Positions 21,905 to 30,853 of a stretch of 64,000 nucleotides of DNA are shown here, in pieces. The position numbers and the translations under genes are program-made. The stretch's first letter is position 1; every line of letters begins with the position of its first letter. The notes beneath the pieces are model-generated. The model worked only from the letters and a program-made list of their open reading frames with translations. It searched no databases and was not told the origin of the DNA. The stretch comes from Branchinecta lynchi (taxonomy: Eukaryota; Arthropoda; Branchiopoda; Anostraca; Branchinectidae), in assembly GCA_023053575.1 (NCBI GenBank), contig JAKZAP010000011.1:5518001-5582000 (forward strand), written 5' to 3'.

Positions 21905-22240
21905 GTAGGTGCCCCCCCCCCCCAATGTTGCTGGCCAGTCGGTAAAAAATGACCGAAACGGCGCAAAGTGTCGCGGTTTTTCGTAAAAGAGTTGATTTTT
22001 CATGAAAACTATCGGTTTTTCTGAAAGCCAGTAGATTTTTTATCAAAATGGTAGCCTATTTTTTTTAAATTGTCTTTTTTTTTAAATTCAGTAAATTTTT
22101 CGTCAAAACTGTCGTTCTTTTCTAGAAAAACGGTCGTTTTTCTTCAAAAACAGTCGCTCAGGATGATCAGCCAGTCAGTACTTACCCTGCCCCCCCCCCC
22201 TAAAAAAAAAGTTTTCGCTAGTAACACCTCTGTGCTAGAC
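21905..22240. repeat. F4 repeat with degenerate CGGTTTTTC units
   Basis: Between poly-C runs lies an array of ~25-30 bp degenerate units of the form GTCG-TTTTTC-AAAAA. A flanking CCAGTCAGTA and a TAGTAA.GCCTCT-like end are shared with 53410-53612, so this is a dispersed family rather than a one-off. No coding. Confidence 0.5.
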
Positions 22241-22337
22241 CAGTAGGATATGAAGTTTTCACAACAACAAAAAAATACGACCTGTAGGCTTCAACGCTTT
22301 TGCCATCCATTTTCGTTGTCAGCAGTCCTTTAATACA

Positions 22338-22466
22338 TGTAAGTAAATAAGTAATTTATTTATGACCCGCCATTTTGAAAAGGCGGTGTAAATGAAGAAA
22401 ACAAAGAAAATAAACAAAACACATAACCACACAGAAAAAGACACTTAATTTTCAATCTTCGGTCAG
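22338..22466 (-). mobile_element. LINE A 3'-end fragment (~130 bp)
   Basis: Matches the last ~130 bp of LINE A: the (TTAC)n tail (on minus), the GGCGGGT..CGCC hairpin, and an A-rich 3' UTR. It contains nothing of the RT. A very short 5'-truncated insertion. Confidence 0.8.
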
Positions 22467-23008
22467 ATGCAAAGGATAATGTGGTGTGATGCAAAGGATA
22501 AAAGCCTGAATCTTAAAAAGCGTTACCTTAAAAAAGATCAGACAAGACAATTAACTATTACACTACTCAAACCGCGGAAAAAATTACAAAACAGCAAGCT
22601 CCCCTACAATAGTTGCGTTTTTGCAGATACCATGGTATCTGATACGACGGTCTAAAGTCGTTTTTGCAGTTATCGTGGTATCTGATACCACGGTCAAAAG
22701 GCTTTGCAGTTATCGTAGTATGTGGCCAGCAATCGTGGTATCAGATATTCAGATACTACAGTCCGACCGTGGTAACTGGTCGTGGTATCTGAAAAGTCAT
22801 CTCACTTTCATCAAATTTTGTCAGATTGGTGAGAAAGAAGTTTAGCACTTAGTGATGTAACTGGATATCTGTTTTTCTTTTCGGATGACTTCGAAAAGTA
22901 AGTAAGTAAGTAAGTAAGTAATTTATTTATAACCCGCCGTTTTCAGAAAGCGGAGTAAATGAAGAAAATAAATAAAACACATAAACATACACAAAAAGAC
23001 ACTTAATT

Positions 23009-25690
23009 TCAATCGTCGGCCAGGAAGCAGTGTAGAAGGTCGTGCGCTGGTTGGGTTCTGTTGTCAATGATTTTTGATAGCGACGAAGAAACATCCAAAA
23101 GGGTAACACTTGCATCTTGAATTTTGAACTTCTCCGTCAAAGTATGGTTATGGCATAATTTCGACAAGTGGAGCAGGTGCTTTGCATATTTAAAATAACA
23201 TGATCTCATCTTTTTTATCTCCTTCTTTCGCAGAACATGAGTGACACCAGAACGAAATAGTATAGAAGGAGCGCAGAAGGTGCTGTACAATTTTCCCAAA
23301 GCTTTACGATTATAGCGCCCCCGGTTGGGGACGATGCGCCCATAGGCGGTACGGATTGATCTAGAAACTTCTTGAACAACCGAAGAGCAAAATTTTGACA
23401 ACGACGATTTGAATGTTATGCCAAGCCATCGTAGAGATTCTGTTGATCTGACGACGAACGATCCAAGAGAGATAGAAGAATTAGCATTCAAACGATTTGA
23501 CGAAGGGTTGAAATGCAGGTACTCACATTTTGAGAGGTTAACTTCAAGACCGATTTTGAGAAGTTCCGACGATAGCTTACAGACATTTTTGGTGAGTGTG
23601 GATCGGGTACGGCTTACTAAGAGCAAGTCGTCCGCGTAAGCTATGTAGCTGAAGGCATGGTCTTTATAAAAGTAAGCAGGGTGTAAAGAACTGAGACAAG
23701 AAGATATGGCCGATTTGAAAATGTAGGGAGATAAGACTCCCCCTTGGCGAACACCAGTTCGGACAGCAATAATCTCTGACAAGCTACCTTGCCATTTAAA
23801 CCTTACTGAGGAATGACCATACCAAAATTTTAACAGACTGACAACAGACAGATTCACGCCAGAAGTAATGAGAGAGAAGAGGGCCTGAGAATGCGTTATA
23901 TTGTCAAAAGCACCAGCTATATCTATAGAACATATATGAATAGCAGACTTCTCGCGGGTAGCCTGCTTCATCATTTTTGTTAATATGTGATGAGCGTGCG
24001 CAGAACTGGCGCTCGAACGGAATCCAAGTTGCATTGAACCAAAACGACATTTTTCAATTAATTCTGGAAGAAGGACGTATTCCAGGATTTTGCTTATGGT
24101 ACAAGAAACTGTAATTGGTCGATAGCTCTTGCAAAGGTCTGTGTCTTTCCCTCGCTTAATCACCGATGTTACAGTACCCGAGAGGAAACTATTCGGAACC
24201 AAACCCTGGCATAAACAAATTTGAAACAGAAGTTGGAGGTGTTGTGTTAAAGCTGGACACTCAGTTTTGAAAAAATCGGCACTAAGGCCATCAGAATCTG
24301 TGGAACCAGTTCTTCTTAATTTTCGGAAAGCAATTTCGATGGAAGAACAAGTCACGGGAAGAACAGAGGGTTGAAATATCTTCCTTGGTAGGTATTTAAG
24401 AAGTAAATTTTCATAGTGCTGCTGAATTTGTTTTTTGCAACCACTGAATAGCCCACTGTAGTGGCTGGTCCAGTCAGCCGTAGTTAGTGCGGAAGGAGGT
24501 ACAGCTGAACCTTTATCTGTCCGAAGGACCTTTTGCCACGCTTTTTTGTCAGTGGGAGCATCTAAGCCATTCAAACGAGCATTTTTAAGTGAAGATTTGT
24601 ATTCACGCTTCGTTTTAGCTTTCAGATTAAAAACAGTACCATTCCCTGGGCGTCCACAAGCAATCCAAATTTTTAGCCAAAATTTTGCCGTATTCTTCGC
24701 CTTTTTAACTTCAGGACTGACTTTCCAAATAGGCTTCCTTGTTCCAACTCGAATTTTCTCAGTCGGTACAGCAATATCGGCTGCCACTTTCAAGCAATGG
24801 ACAAGCTCACTATAATAGCAATTAATATCGACGGATGAAGTAGTAGCTGCTATACCAGTCTGAAGAAGGTGAAAAGGAACTTTTAAAAGCGAGAGAAGAT
24901 TAGTTAACGTAGAAATGTAGAGCACAACATCTATACGATTCCAGTTACGCTTTTGGATCCAGGCCTTCCTGGGATTTGGACAACTGATTCCAAAAACTGG
25001 GACAACCAAACAGAAAGACAGAGGCAGATGGTCGTCCTCAATCTTCTCCTCATCAACCTCAACAATACCGTCAATGAGACATGGTTCAGAAACAATCAAA
25101 TGATCAAGGTTGGAAACATTAGCGCCACGATTATGAATGTATGAAAAGGGTAGAGACTTCTCAATGAGACTGTGAGTTACAGGTAAAGAATCGAAAAACA
25201 AGTCAGTCCGTGTAGAAGAAGTTAGAAGATCAGCGTTGACATCCCCAACAAGAGCCCATTTCATTCCTTTTCGTGAAATGTCCGATATAAGTGTTCTGAT
25301 TTTCTGACAAGCCTTGGCAAATGAACTATGTGATGCAATGTTCCGCCGGTCACAAGGTAAATATACGTTAACAAGAACAATATTGTCCAACTGAACGGCA
25401 AGAGCATATCGCCCAGACTGGAACAGTCTTGGTGGTGCTGAACACTCGCTGGCTCGAACAAAAATGGCTAACCCACCGGAAGGACGGCCTCTAGTTTTCA
25501 TTGCCGGCTGTATGAACACAAAATGCTCAGGTGATCGGCGCAAGCTTTCGCTGCTAGGCGTTGACAGAAGATGCTCTTGAAGGCAAAGTATGTCCGAATT
25601 ACTGAGCAAATCATCAAATAATAGATCTTTGTCCTTTGTGCCATTTACATTTAGGGAAATACAGCGGAGTTTCTTTTCCTGACAATTCAT
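23009..25690 (-). CDS. LINE A ORF2: endonuclease-reverse transcriptase
   Basis: 893 residues, uninterrupted. Residues 1-225 form an APE-like endonuclease with its motifs present: LNVNG (about 13-17), LQEH with Glu39, GDVN (149-152) and DDHLPL (219-224). Residues ~450-740 are the reverse transcriptase: SYRPIT (522-527), the SIDIAGAFDN box (588-597), VRQGGVLSP (647-655) and the catalytic AYADD (684-688). The thumb and a C-terminal tail follow; no RNase H and no CCHC finger at the C terminus. The start codon overlaps the ORF1 stop as TAATG, suggesting termination-reinitiation. It nicks target DNA and primes reverse transcription of its own RNA. All visible catalytic residues are present, so it may be active. 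Confidence 0.92.
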   Translation of the reverse strand: MNCQEKKLRCISLNVNGTKDKDLLFDDLLSNSDILCLQEHLLSTPSSESLRRSPEHFVFIQPAMKTRGRPSGGLAIFVRASECSAPPRLFQSGRYALAVQLDNIVLVNVYLPCDRRNIASHSSFAKACQKIRTLISDISRKGMKWALVGDVNADLLTSSTRTDLFFDSLPVTHSLIEKSLPFSYIHNRGANVSNLDHLIVSEPCLIDGIVEVDEEKIEDDHLPLSFCLVVPVFGISCPNPRKAWIQKRNWNRIDVVLYISTLTNLLSLLKVPFHLLQTGIAATTSSVDINCYYSELVHCLKVAADIAVPTEKIRVGTRKPIWKVSPEVKKAKNTAKFWLKIWIACGRPGNGTVFNLKAKTKREYKSSLKNARLNGLDAPTDKKAWQKVLRTDKGSAVPPSALTTADWTSHYSGLFSGCKKQIQQHYENLLLKYLPRKIFQPSVLPVTCSSIEIAFRKLRRTGSTDSDGLSADFFKTECPALTQHLQLLFQICLCQGLVPNSFLSGTVTSVIKRGKDTDLCKSYRPITVSCTISKILEYVLLPELIEKCRFGSMQLGFRSSASSAHAHHILTKMMKQATREKSAIHICSIDIAGAFDNITHSQALFSLITSGVNLSVVSLLKFWYGHSSVRFKWQGSLSEIIAVRTGVRQGGVLSPYIFKSAISSCLSSLHPAYFYKDHAFSYIAYADDLLLVSRTRSTLTKNVCKLSSELLKIGLEVNLSKCEYLHFNPSSNRLNANSSISLGSFVVRSTESLRWLGITFKSSLSKFCSSVVQEVSRSIRTAYGRIVPNRGRYNRKALGKLYSTFCAPSILFRSGVTHVLRKKEIKKMRSCYFKYAKHLLHLSKLCHNHTLTEKFKIQDASVTLLDVSSSLSKIIDNRTQPAHDLLHCFLADD

Positions 25691-26379
25691 TATTTACCCA
25701 TACCCACTGCTTTCCTCATTACACTGCATCTGAGACTGAAGGAAACGTGACAGCCGTCGCAGTTAGCACATTTCGGAGGAAGGGAGCAAGGCGAGTCTTT
25801 GTTATAACTGTGACAACCAGCACAACGCGCGCATTTTGGCGAGTCAGACGGATGCGGGCATTGGGCTATGCCATGATTTGGTGACTGACAGCGAAAGCAA
25901 CGCTTTGGCATTCGGTGGAATTCATGGATACGGAAAACTTCGTACCCTATTTTCACCCCGATTTTGATGGCCGAAAGGAGAGCAACTTGATTTTTGAAAC
26001 CGATTTTGAATGAACGCGAGTCAGATATAGCCAGGACTTCACAAGCTTCAGGAATAAGGGATTTCAAGGCATCAGCAGTTATGGTGGCTGGAACGCTTCG
26101 GACAACACCAAAATATTTAGGAGATAGAACTTTGGCCGTAGTCCCTTCTGGCAGACCCTTAGTGAACGATCTCGCAACAACCTCCGCATAAGAAGCACTT
26201 GAAGTGTGGACGATGAGACGGTTTCTTTGAGTGTTGGCTCTAACATTCGTGATCCCTTCGTTACCTTCGATGGTGTCTATGTGCTGCGTCCTGGAATCGA
26301 TGTTCAGAAGATCGGAAGGGATATTATTTACAATAACAGTGTGCGTATCCGAGGGTGGTAGACACTGAATGGCCGTCAT
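25690..26379 (-). CDS. LINE A ORF1: zinc-knuckle nucleic-acid-binding protein
   Basis: 229 residues. The C-terminal third carries a canonical CCHC knuckle CFRCQSPNHGIAQC (161-174) and two irregular ones (CARCAGCH..C at 183-198, CANCDGCH..C at 204-218). The upstream part (about 85-150) resembles the RRM-like region common in Jockey-group ORF1 proteins; that is inference from layout. It should package the element RNA. The stop codon TAA shares its last A with the ORF2 ATG. Confidence 0.88.
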   Translation of the reverse strand: MTAIQCLPPSDTHTVIVNNIPSDLLNIDSRTQHIDTIEGNEGITNVRANTQRNRLIVHTSSASYAEVVARSFTKGLPEGTTAKVLSPKYFGVVRSVPATITADALKSLIPEACEVLAISDSRSFKIGFKNQVALLSAIKIGVKIGYEVFRIHEFHRMPKRCFRCQSPNHGIAQCPHPSDSPKCARCAGCHSYNKDSPCSLPPKCANCDGCHVSFSLRCSVMRKAVGMGK

Positions 26380-27007
26380 AGTCTCGACAGGTGCGGAGAC
26401 CGCAGCGCAACTTCAACAAGTGCAATTTCCCTTTTTAAAGAGCCGTTTTTGCAGAGCACCGTATATCAGATACCACAATAACTGCAAAAACGAGTTATTG
26501 CATACCCAGTTACCGTGGTAACAGATACCATGGTATCAGTAAAAACGCAACTAATAACTTGAAGTGTTCCCAAGAGTCTAAAAAGGCAAACATACATTTG
26601 TGTTAAGCTTTAAGCTCTCTAAAGTGCAACACTGCTTACCGATCTCGTGAAAAGAGGCATCAAGTTGGATCAGAATAGAAAAAATAAAGTTTCCTGTCAA
26701 TCGGGAAGAGGAAATTGAAATTCAACTAAACCCAGTGCTTTTACTGGTTTTGTATTACCTTAAACCGCTCTTGCAGTAGCACAGGGTGTCTGGTTCTGGT
26801 TCAGGGTGTCCGTATTCTTGTCTTGATGGGTTGGCGCGTAGGCTACCGGGGCTTCCAGGAATGGTTTTACCAGTCTTGGTCAAATTCTGTTTCGAACCAA
26901 CTTTGGTGCCAATCTTCCTTAAGAGTATGAAAAAACTGTTGACGCGTGTTCTGCGTGTAGCGTGAAGATACCTCAGTGGTGTGGTTGAGAGTAGCGGGCG
27001 AGCGTAA

Positions 27008-27526
27008 TAATATTGGCGACTGGTTTGTGGTGCGAATACACCGTTATACACCGAGTCTTTTCGAAGGCGATACTCAGTTCGTAGGTCAATAACTAAAACA
27101 CATTTATTAAGATTCGTACTTACATTGAAGATAGGTTGGTTAACACTTGTCACTTAATTTGCTCAGAGGTCAACTGAACTGAGAACAGAGCCCAGGTCGA
27201 ACTCCAAGTCGAACTGAGATCCGAACTGCGAAGTTGGTCCTTTTAAGCCCTTGGAAATGTCAACTGAGTGCTTTAACGAATAGTGTTACTGTTCGTACGT
27301 CCTAGCAAATCTCTATACAGTATGAAAGGGTTGGTGACCAATGGAGTGAGTTTGTCTAGGTTCTTGATGGGGAAAAGAGTTCTTTGATTGGAGAAAAGGA
27401 AATAAACTCTCTCCGTCGGAGAAAAGCGTGGGCGTTAGAGCTAGTCGGAAATAGAGAGAGTTGAGGATAGAGCTTGTTGAATAAGCTTAAATCAAGATAT
27501 ATTTGTATACTAGATGTATCCTCACA
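27008..27526 (-). repeat. LTR (3' LTR of the antisense Gypsy element)
   Basis: 519 bp, matching 37337-37855 with a single difference that I see (near 27475). On the minus strand it starts TGTGAGGATAC and carries AATAAA (complement of TTTATT near 27102). It is preceded on that strand by a purine-rich tract GAGGGAGGGCGTAA, the expected polypurine primer. Similarity to the other LTR stops at 27008, and no TSD was found. Confidence 0.85.
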
Positions 27527-29971
27527 TTACGCCCTCCCTCTGAAAAAATTCGAGCTCCCGCGAGACAAAAAAATACTAAGGTTTTCAGTTCAACTTTAAG
27601 TTTTAAAGAATGAAGAAAAAACATTTTCGATAGCTTGCACTTGGATTTATAGTATTTACAGGAATTTCTAAGTTGTTATTAACAATAATTTTTCTATTAC
27701 TACTGGCATGTGAAACTATTTTTTTTTTTTTTGCTTTTTAAATGAGTTTTTTTTTTTTTTTTTTTTTATACACTCACCGTGAATACAACTATCACGTAGA
27801 TTGATATGAATAACACAGAATGAAACATCAGTAGACGACTTCACTGTACAATGTTCCAATCATATTTCACAAATTGTCTTTCAGAACAACTTTATAGCAG
27901 TTGCTCGGTAATGCTTCACTAAAGTAAGTGTTCACGGGACTGACCGCTTACCATTTCTCCGGGTCATAAGTCTGTCACTGTTAGCAATCCCGCAGTATAA
28001 CTTCACTGAAATAGTGTTCGTGTTATGCCTGCTTACACTGCTTGCACTGTTCATGTTAGGGATCACTTCATGTCATCCCTGCTTGCACTTCACTGAAATA
28101 AGTGTTTCTGTTATGCCTGATTATACTTCTTAAGATCAGAAGTAACCACTGTTAGCTGTAGTGCTAGGCACAGAGCTGTCACCTTCGGTTATATCCGTCC
28201 ATTAACCGTAATGCACAAAGTTTCAGCCACTGTTCAAAGTTTCAATCACTGGTGTCATATCATCACTCGATGTAGATGGGACCCGTCGAGTTTCTTCTTG
28301 GTTCTTTGGCTAAAATCGAACCGACGTCTTCTTCTTATTAGGTTGACCAAACGACGTAACACGTCTGCTGGGTGCTGGTAGGTCAATGGGTTGTCGACCT
28401 CATGTCAGCACATAGGCGTGGCTGGCGTTCTAGGTCGTTTCCATTAGAAAAGAGTCATTTTGTTTTCTTTTAGGGTTTATTATTGTTTTTTCTGTATTTT
28501 TCCTGTTTTCATTTCGTTTTTTAGCAGTTTTATTCTGCCGAGAAGAAATTAGTTGCCTTCATTATTCATTTATTATCATTCTCTTCTCAGAATAATATTA
28601 TTCTTTGGGAGATGGCGTGCGCTTTATTTGCCCTAGCAAGTCATTTTTGCAGAAGAATATACCGGGTACTGAGCTCCGATTCTTATTATTTTCTTGCTTT
28701 CGTGCAAAATTTTGCCAGCCTGGTCTTCTAGTTAGCATTGATTTATTTTTCCCCGTCTCTTCGCGTCTGTGCTCCCCTCAGAAGATTTGATATTATTACG
28801 AGTTTTATGTCCCTTTGGCTGACGAGGGGTACGATTCTTCGGCAGTCCTTCCTAGTCATTTTTGGGAGTTGATTCGTTTCGTTGCTTTTCCGATTTGGAG
28901 CTGGATACTTTTCGTATTGGATTTTTACCTGCATGCTAATATTAGCATTACAGAGTCGTAAGTAAGCTGGAGTACGTAGCCTATACTCATATGTAAATTG
29001 TGGTCTTTCCACCTATTATTTGTTTCGTCACAGCGCCCATTAGCACTTATTTCCTGATGTAGTGTTGCCTCTGGCGACTTTTGGAACTTTCGAAATGGAT
29101 CATTATACGACTTTGTTGTGATCTCCCCTGTTTTTTTTCTTTGCCACCCTTGTTGTCATCCTATTTATAAAGCAATATTTTGGAATCCGACGTTTCTTGA
29201 TTTGTTGGGCCGTAGAGCGGTAGATATTCCTGGAAGGTTAGTTTAACCTGGATTTCGAATTTACTTATATTTTCGATTTTTTTTCTATTATTCACCCTGG
29301 CACAAAACTAAATTTTTTTTGAATCGTGCAGCTAGTCAAGGGGACTAACATCGACCGAGCTCACTCGAAGTTTACCGGTGCATGACATCACTGTACGATA
29401 TGACTTTGATCCGTAGGTTACACTGAAGATTCGCTTCTCATACGACCAAGAGAGCGACAGTTCGCGACGCTGCCTCTCACTGGGTTCGCAGAAATTGTGA
29501 AAATTGTAGTGTTTTCTTTTCAGGATTTTTAATGAATGTTAAAACTTTAGATCATTCCTTCTTTTTAATATTTTCGTTGTTTGCCATTTCTTAAACTTTC
29601 TTTGTCGCACCGCTGAATTTATTAAATGGTTTAGAAGATTATCGTTATTATTGTCTCTATTTTCTATTCTTTTCGGTGGCAAAATTAGGTGGTATTAGTA
29701 ATCGCTAATCGGCAGAATTCATATTTTACGACACTCGGGTTAGAGTTCTATAATGATCTTTTATTTCCTTTATTTTGGACCTCTTGTCATAAGATAATTT
29801 CATCGTCCGTCGTTTATCTTCCAGCTCCCTCGTTTAATTATACAATGTATCAGGATTGCTACTCATCTAATTTGGTGGGCTATGGCTTTATTACGTCTCT
29901 TTGGCCGAACCAATTTTGGGGCTTATTTTCCGGTCCATTTGACACAGATTGGATATCCGTCTTTGCTGCAT
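27527..29971. other. Gypsy element 3' region without a recognised gene
   Basis: 2.4 kb between the last open frame and the 3' LTR. The longest minus-strand frame is 89 codons (28743-29012) with no envelope-like signal peptide, furin site or membrane anchor seen. Contains long T runs (27718-27768). Either a non-coding 3' region or a decayed third gene. Confidence 0.6.
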
Positions 29972-30853
29972 TCACAGATTTAGTCTTTTCGGTGGTTTTG
30001 ATATTCGTCCGGAACGAGTTCGAACTTCCTCAGTCTTTTTACCGGTTTCTTTATCCGTAGTTTGACCATGGTATTGATTAGGATTCTTGACGACCGGTTC
30101 CGAAGGGCCTCGTATGGGTTCGTCGTATTGCTTTTTTGGAGCTTTCTCGCTTTTTTCAAAACTGTCCGTTACGAGCCGTTTCTTTGGTCTTCCTAGTTCA
30201 GGGTCTCTGGAAGAAGCTGGAGTTAGGATGTCTACCCAAGGTTGCGATTTTCGGCCTCCCCATGGTTTTATTTTCCGTGAAAGCATTTTTGCCTGTTTTG
30301 AAGCCGATATTTTGGGAGCTGTAAACCGATAAGTTTCAGTGGGAGATTTGTTTGTTTTTCTCCTACTTGGTCCGGGCTCGTCTGGGTTATAGACGTATTC
30401 GATTGGTATATCCGGTGGAGATGCCGACGGTTCTCGTACCATTTCTGGAGCTTGATAATTCGGAGCAAAGGGATTTAATGTTTGCCATTGAATCTGTTCT
30501 TCTGCTATTGCTGGGGCCCTCGTGGCTGATTTTGGTACTTTATACTCCGGGGCAAATGGGTTTAATCTTTGTTGTTTATCTCTTTTATATTCCTGTAACA
30601 GTTCGGTAGGGGAAACGAGCATGTATTTTCGGGAGTCGGCTATTTCTGGTTTCATCTTCCAATGATCGTAATTTGCTGGAGTATCGAAGCTTTGCCATTT
30701 TTTGTCTAAAGGTAAGGTTGTGGGCCAAATAGCCTGGCCTAAAGTTTTGCTCTCTTCTTCGTCCTCACTCAATGGATACGCATCAGTGGGTGAAATGCGG
30801 TAAAAATGCCGTGACGAATTTAGTTTTGGTTTTACTTTCCTCAGGTATTTCAT
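29972..30853 (-). CDS. Gypsy element 3' ORF, probable Pol C-terminal tail in +1 frame
   Basis: 293 codons, overlapping the end of pol by 71 bp in the +1 frame. The product is hydrophilic and rich in Pro, Lys and Ser. It contains two related segments, LNPFAPEYKVP and LNPFAPNYQAP, and ends TRSGRISKPPKRLNL. An RSGR..K.P.RL ending is typical of the last residues of Gypsy and related Pol polyproteins, so this is probably the Pol tail displaced by a frameshift rather than an envelope gene. No membrane segment. It could equally be a genuine extra ORF. Confidence 0.65.
   Translation of the reverse strand: MKYLRKVKPKLNSSRHFYRISPTDAYPLSEDEEESKTLGQAIWPTTLPLDKKWQSFDTPANYDHWKMKPEIADSRKYMLVSPTELLQEYKRDKQQRLNPFAPEYKVPKSATRAPAIAEEQIQWQTLNPFAPNYQAPEMVREPSASPPDIPIEYVYNPDEPGPSRRKTNKSPTETYRFTAPKISASKQAKMLSRKIKPWGGRKSQPWVDILTPASSRDPELGRPKKRLVTDSFEKSEKAPKKQYDEPIRGPSEPVVKNPNQYHGQTTDKETGKKTEEVRTRSGRISKPPKRLNL

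Larger units (their letters stand above)
22896..26436 (-). mobile_element. LINE A, apparently full-length non-LTR retrotransposon
   Basis: On the minus strand: a short 5' UTR, ORF1 with zinc knuckles, ORF2 with APE-type endonuclease and RT, a ~110-bp 3' UTR with a GGCGGGT hairpin, and a (TTAC)n tail at 22896-22921. The exact 5' end is uncertain (26380-26440). Both ORFs are open and overlap by one base. Three further 3' fragments of the family occur in this window (22338-22466, 39913-40925, 41043-41087). ORF layout fits the Jockey/CR1 group; the clade is not determined. Confidence 0.8.
22612..26551. mobile_element. TA-flanked palindromic TIR element carrying LINE A
   Basis: Ends GTTGCGTTTTT(GC)AGATACC / inverted GATACCATGGTATC..AAAAACGCAAC form ~30-bp TIRs with TA on each outer side (22610-22611, 26552-26553), as for mariner-type MITEs. 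Left interior (22612-22895) and right interior (26440-26551) share GATACCATGGTATC palindromes and TTTTTGCAGTTATCGTGG words. LINE A occupies the middle. Confidence 0.65.

Noticed and set aside
27008..27153. Minus-strand ORF beginning MTSVNQPIFNV, present twice (also near 37482)
   Set aside because: It lies in both LTRs and only reflects LTR identity; it diverges at the LTR edge.
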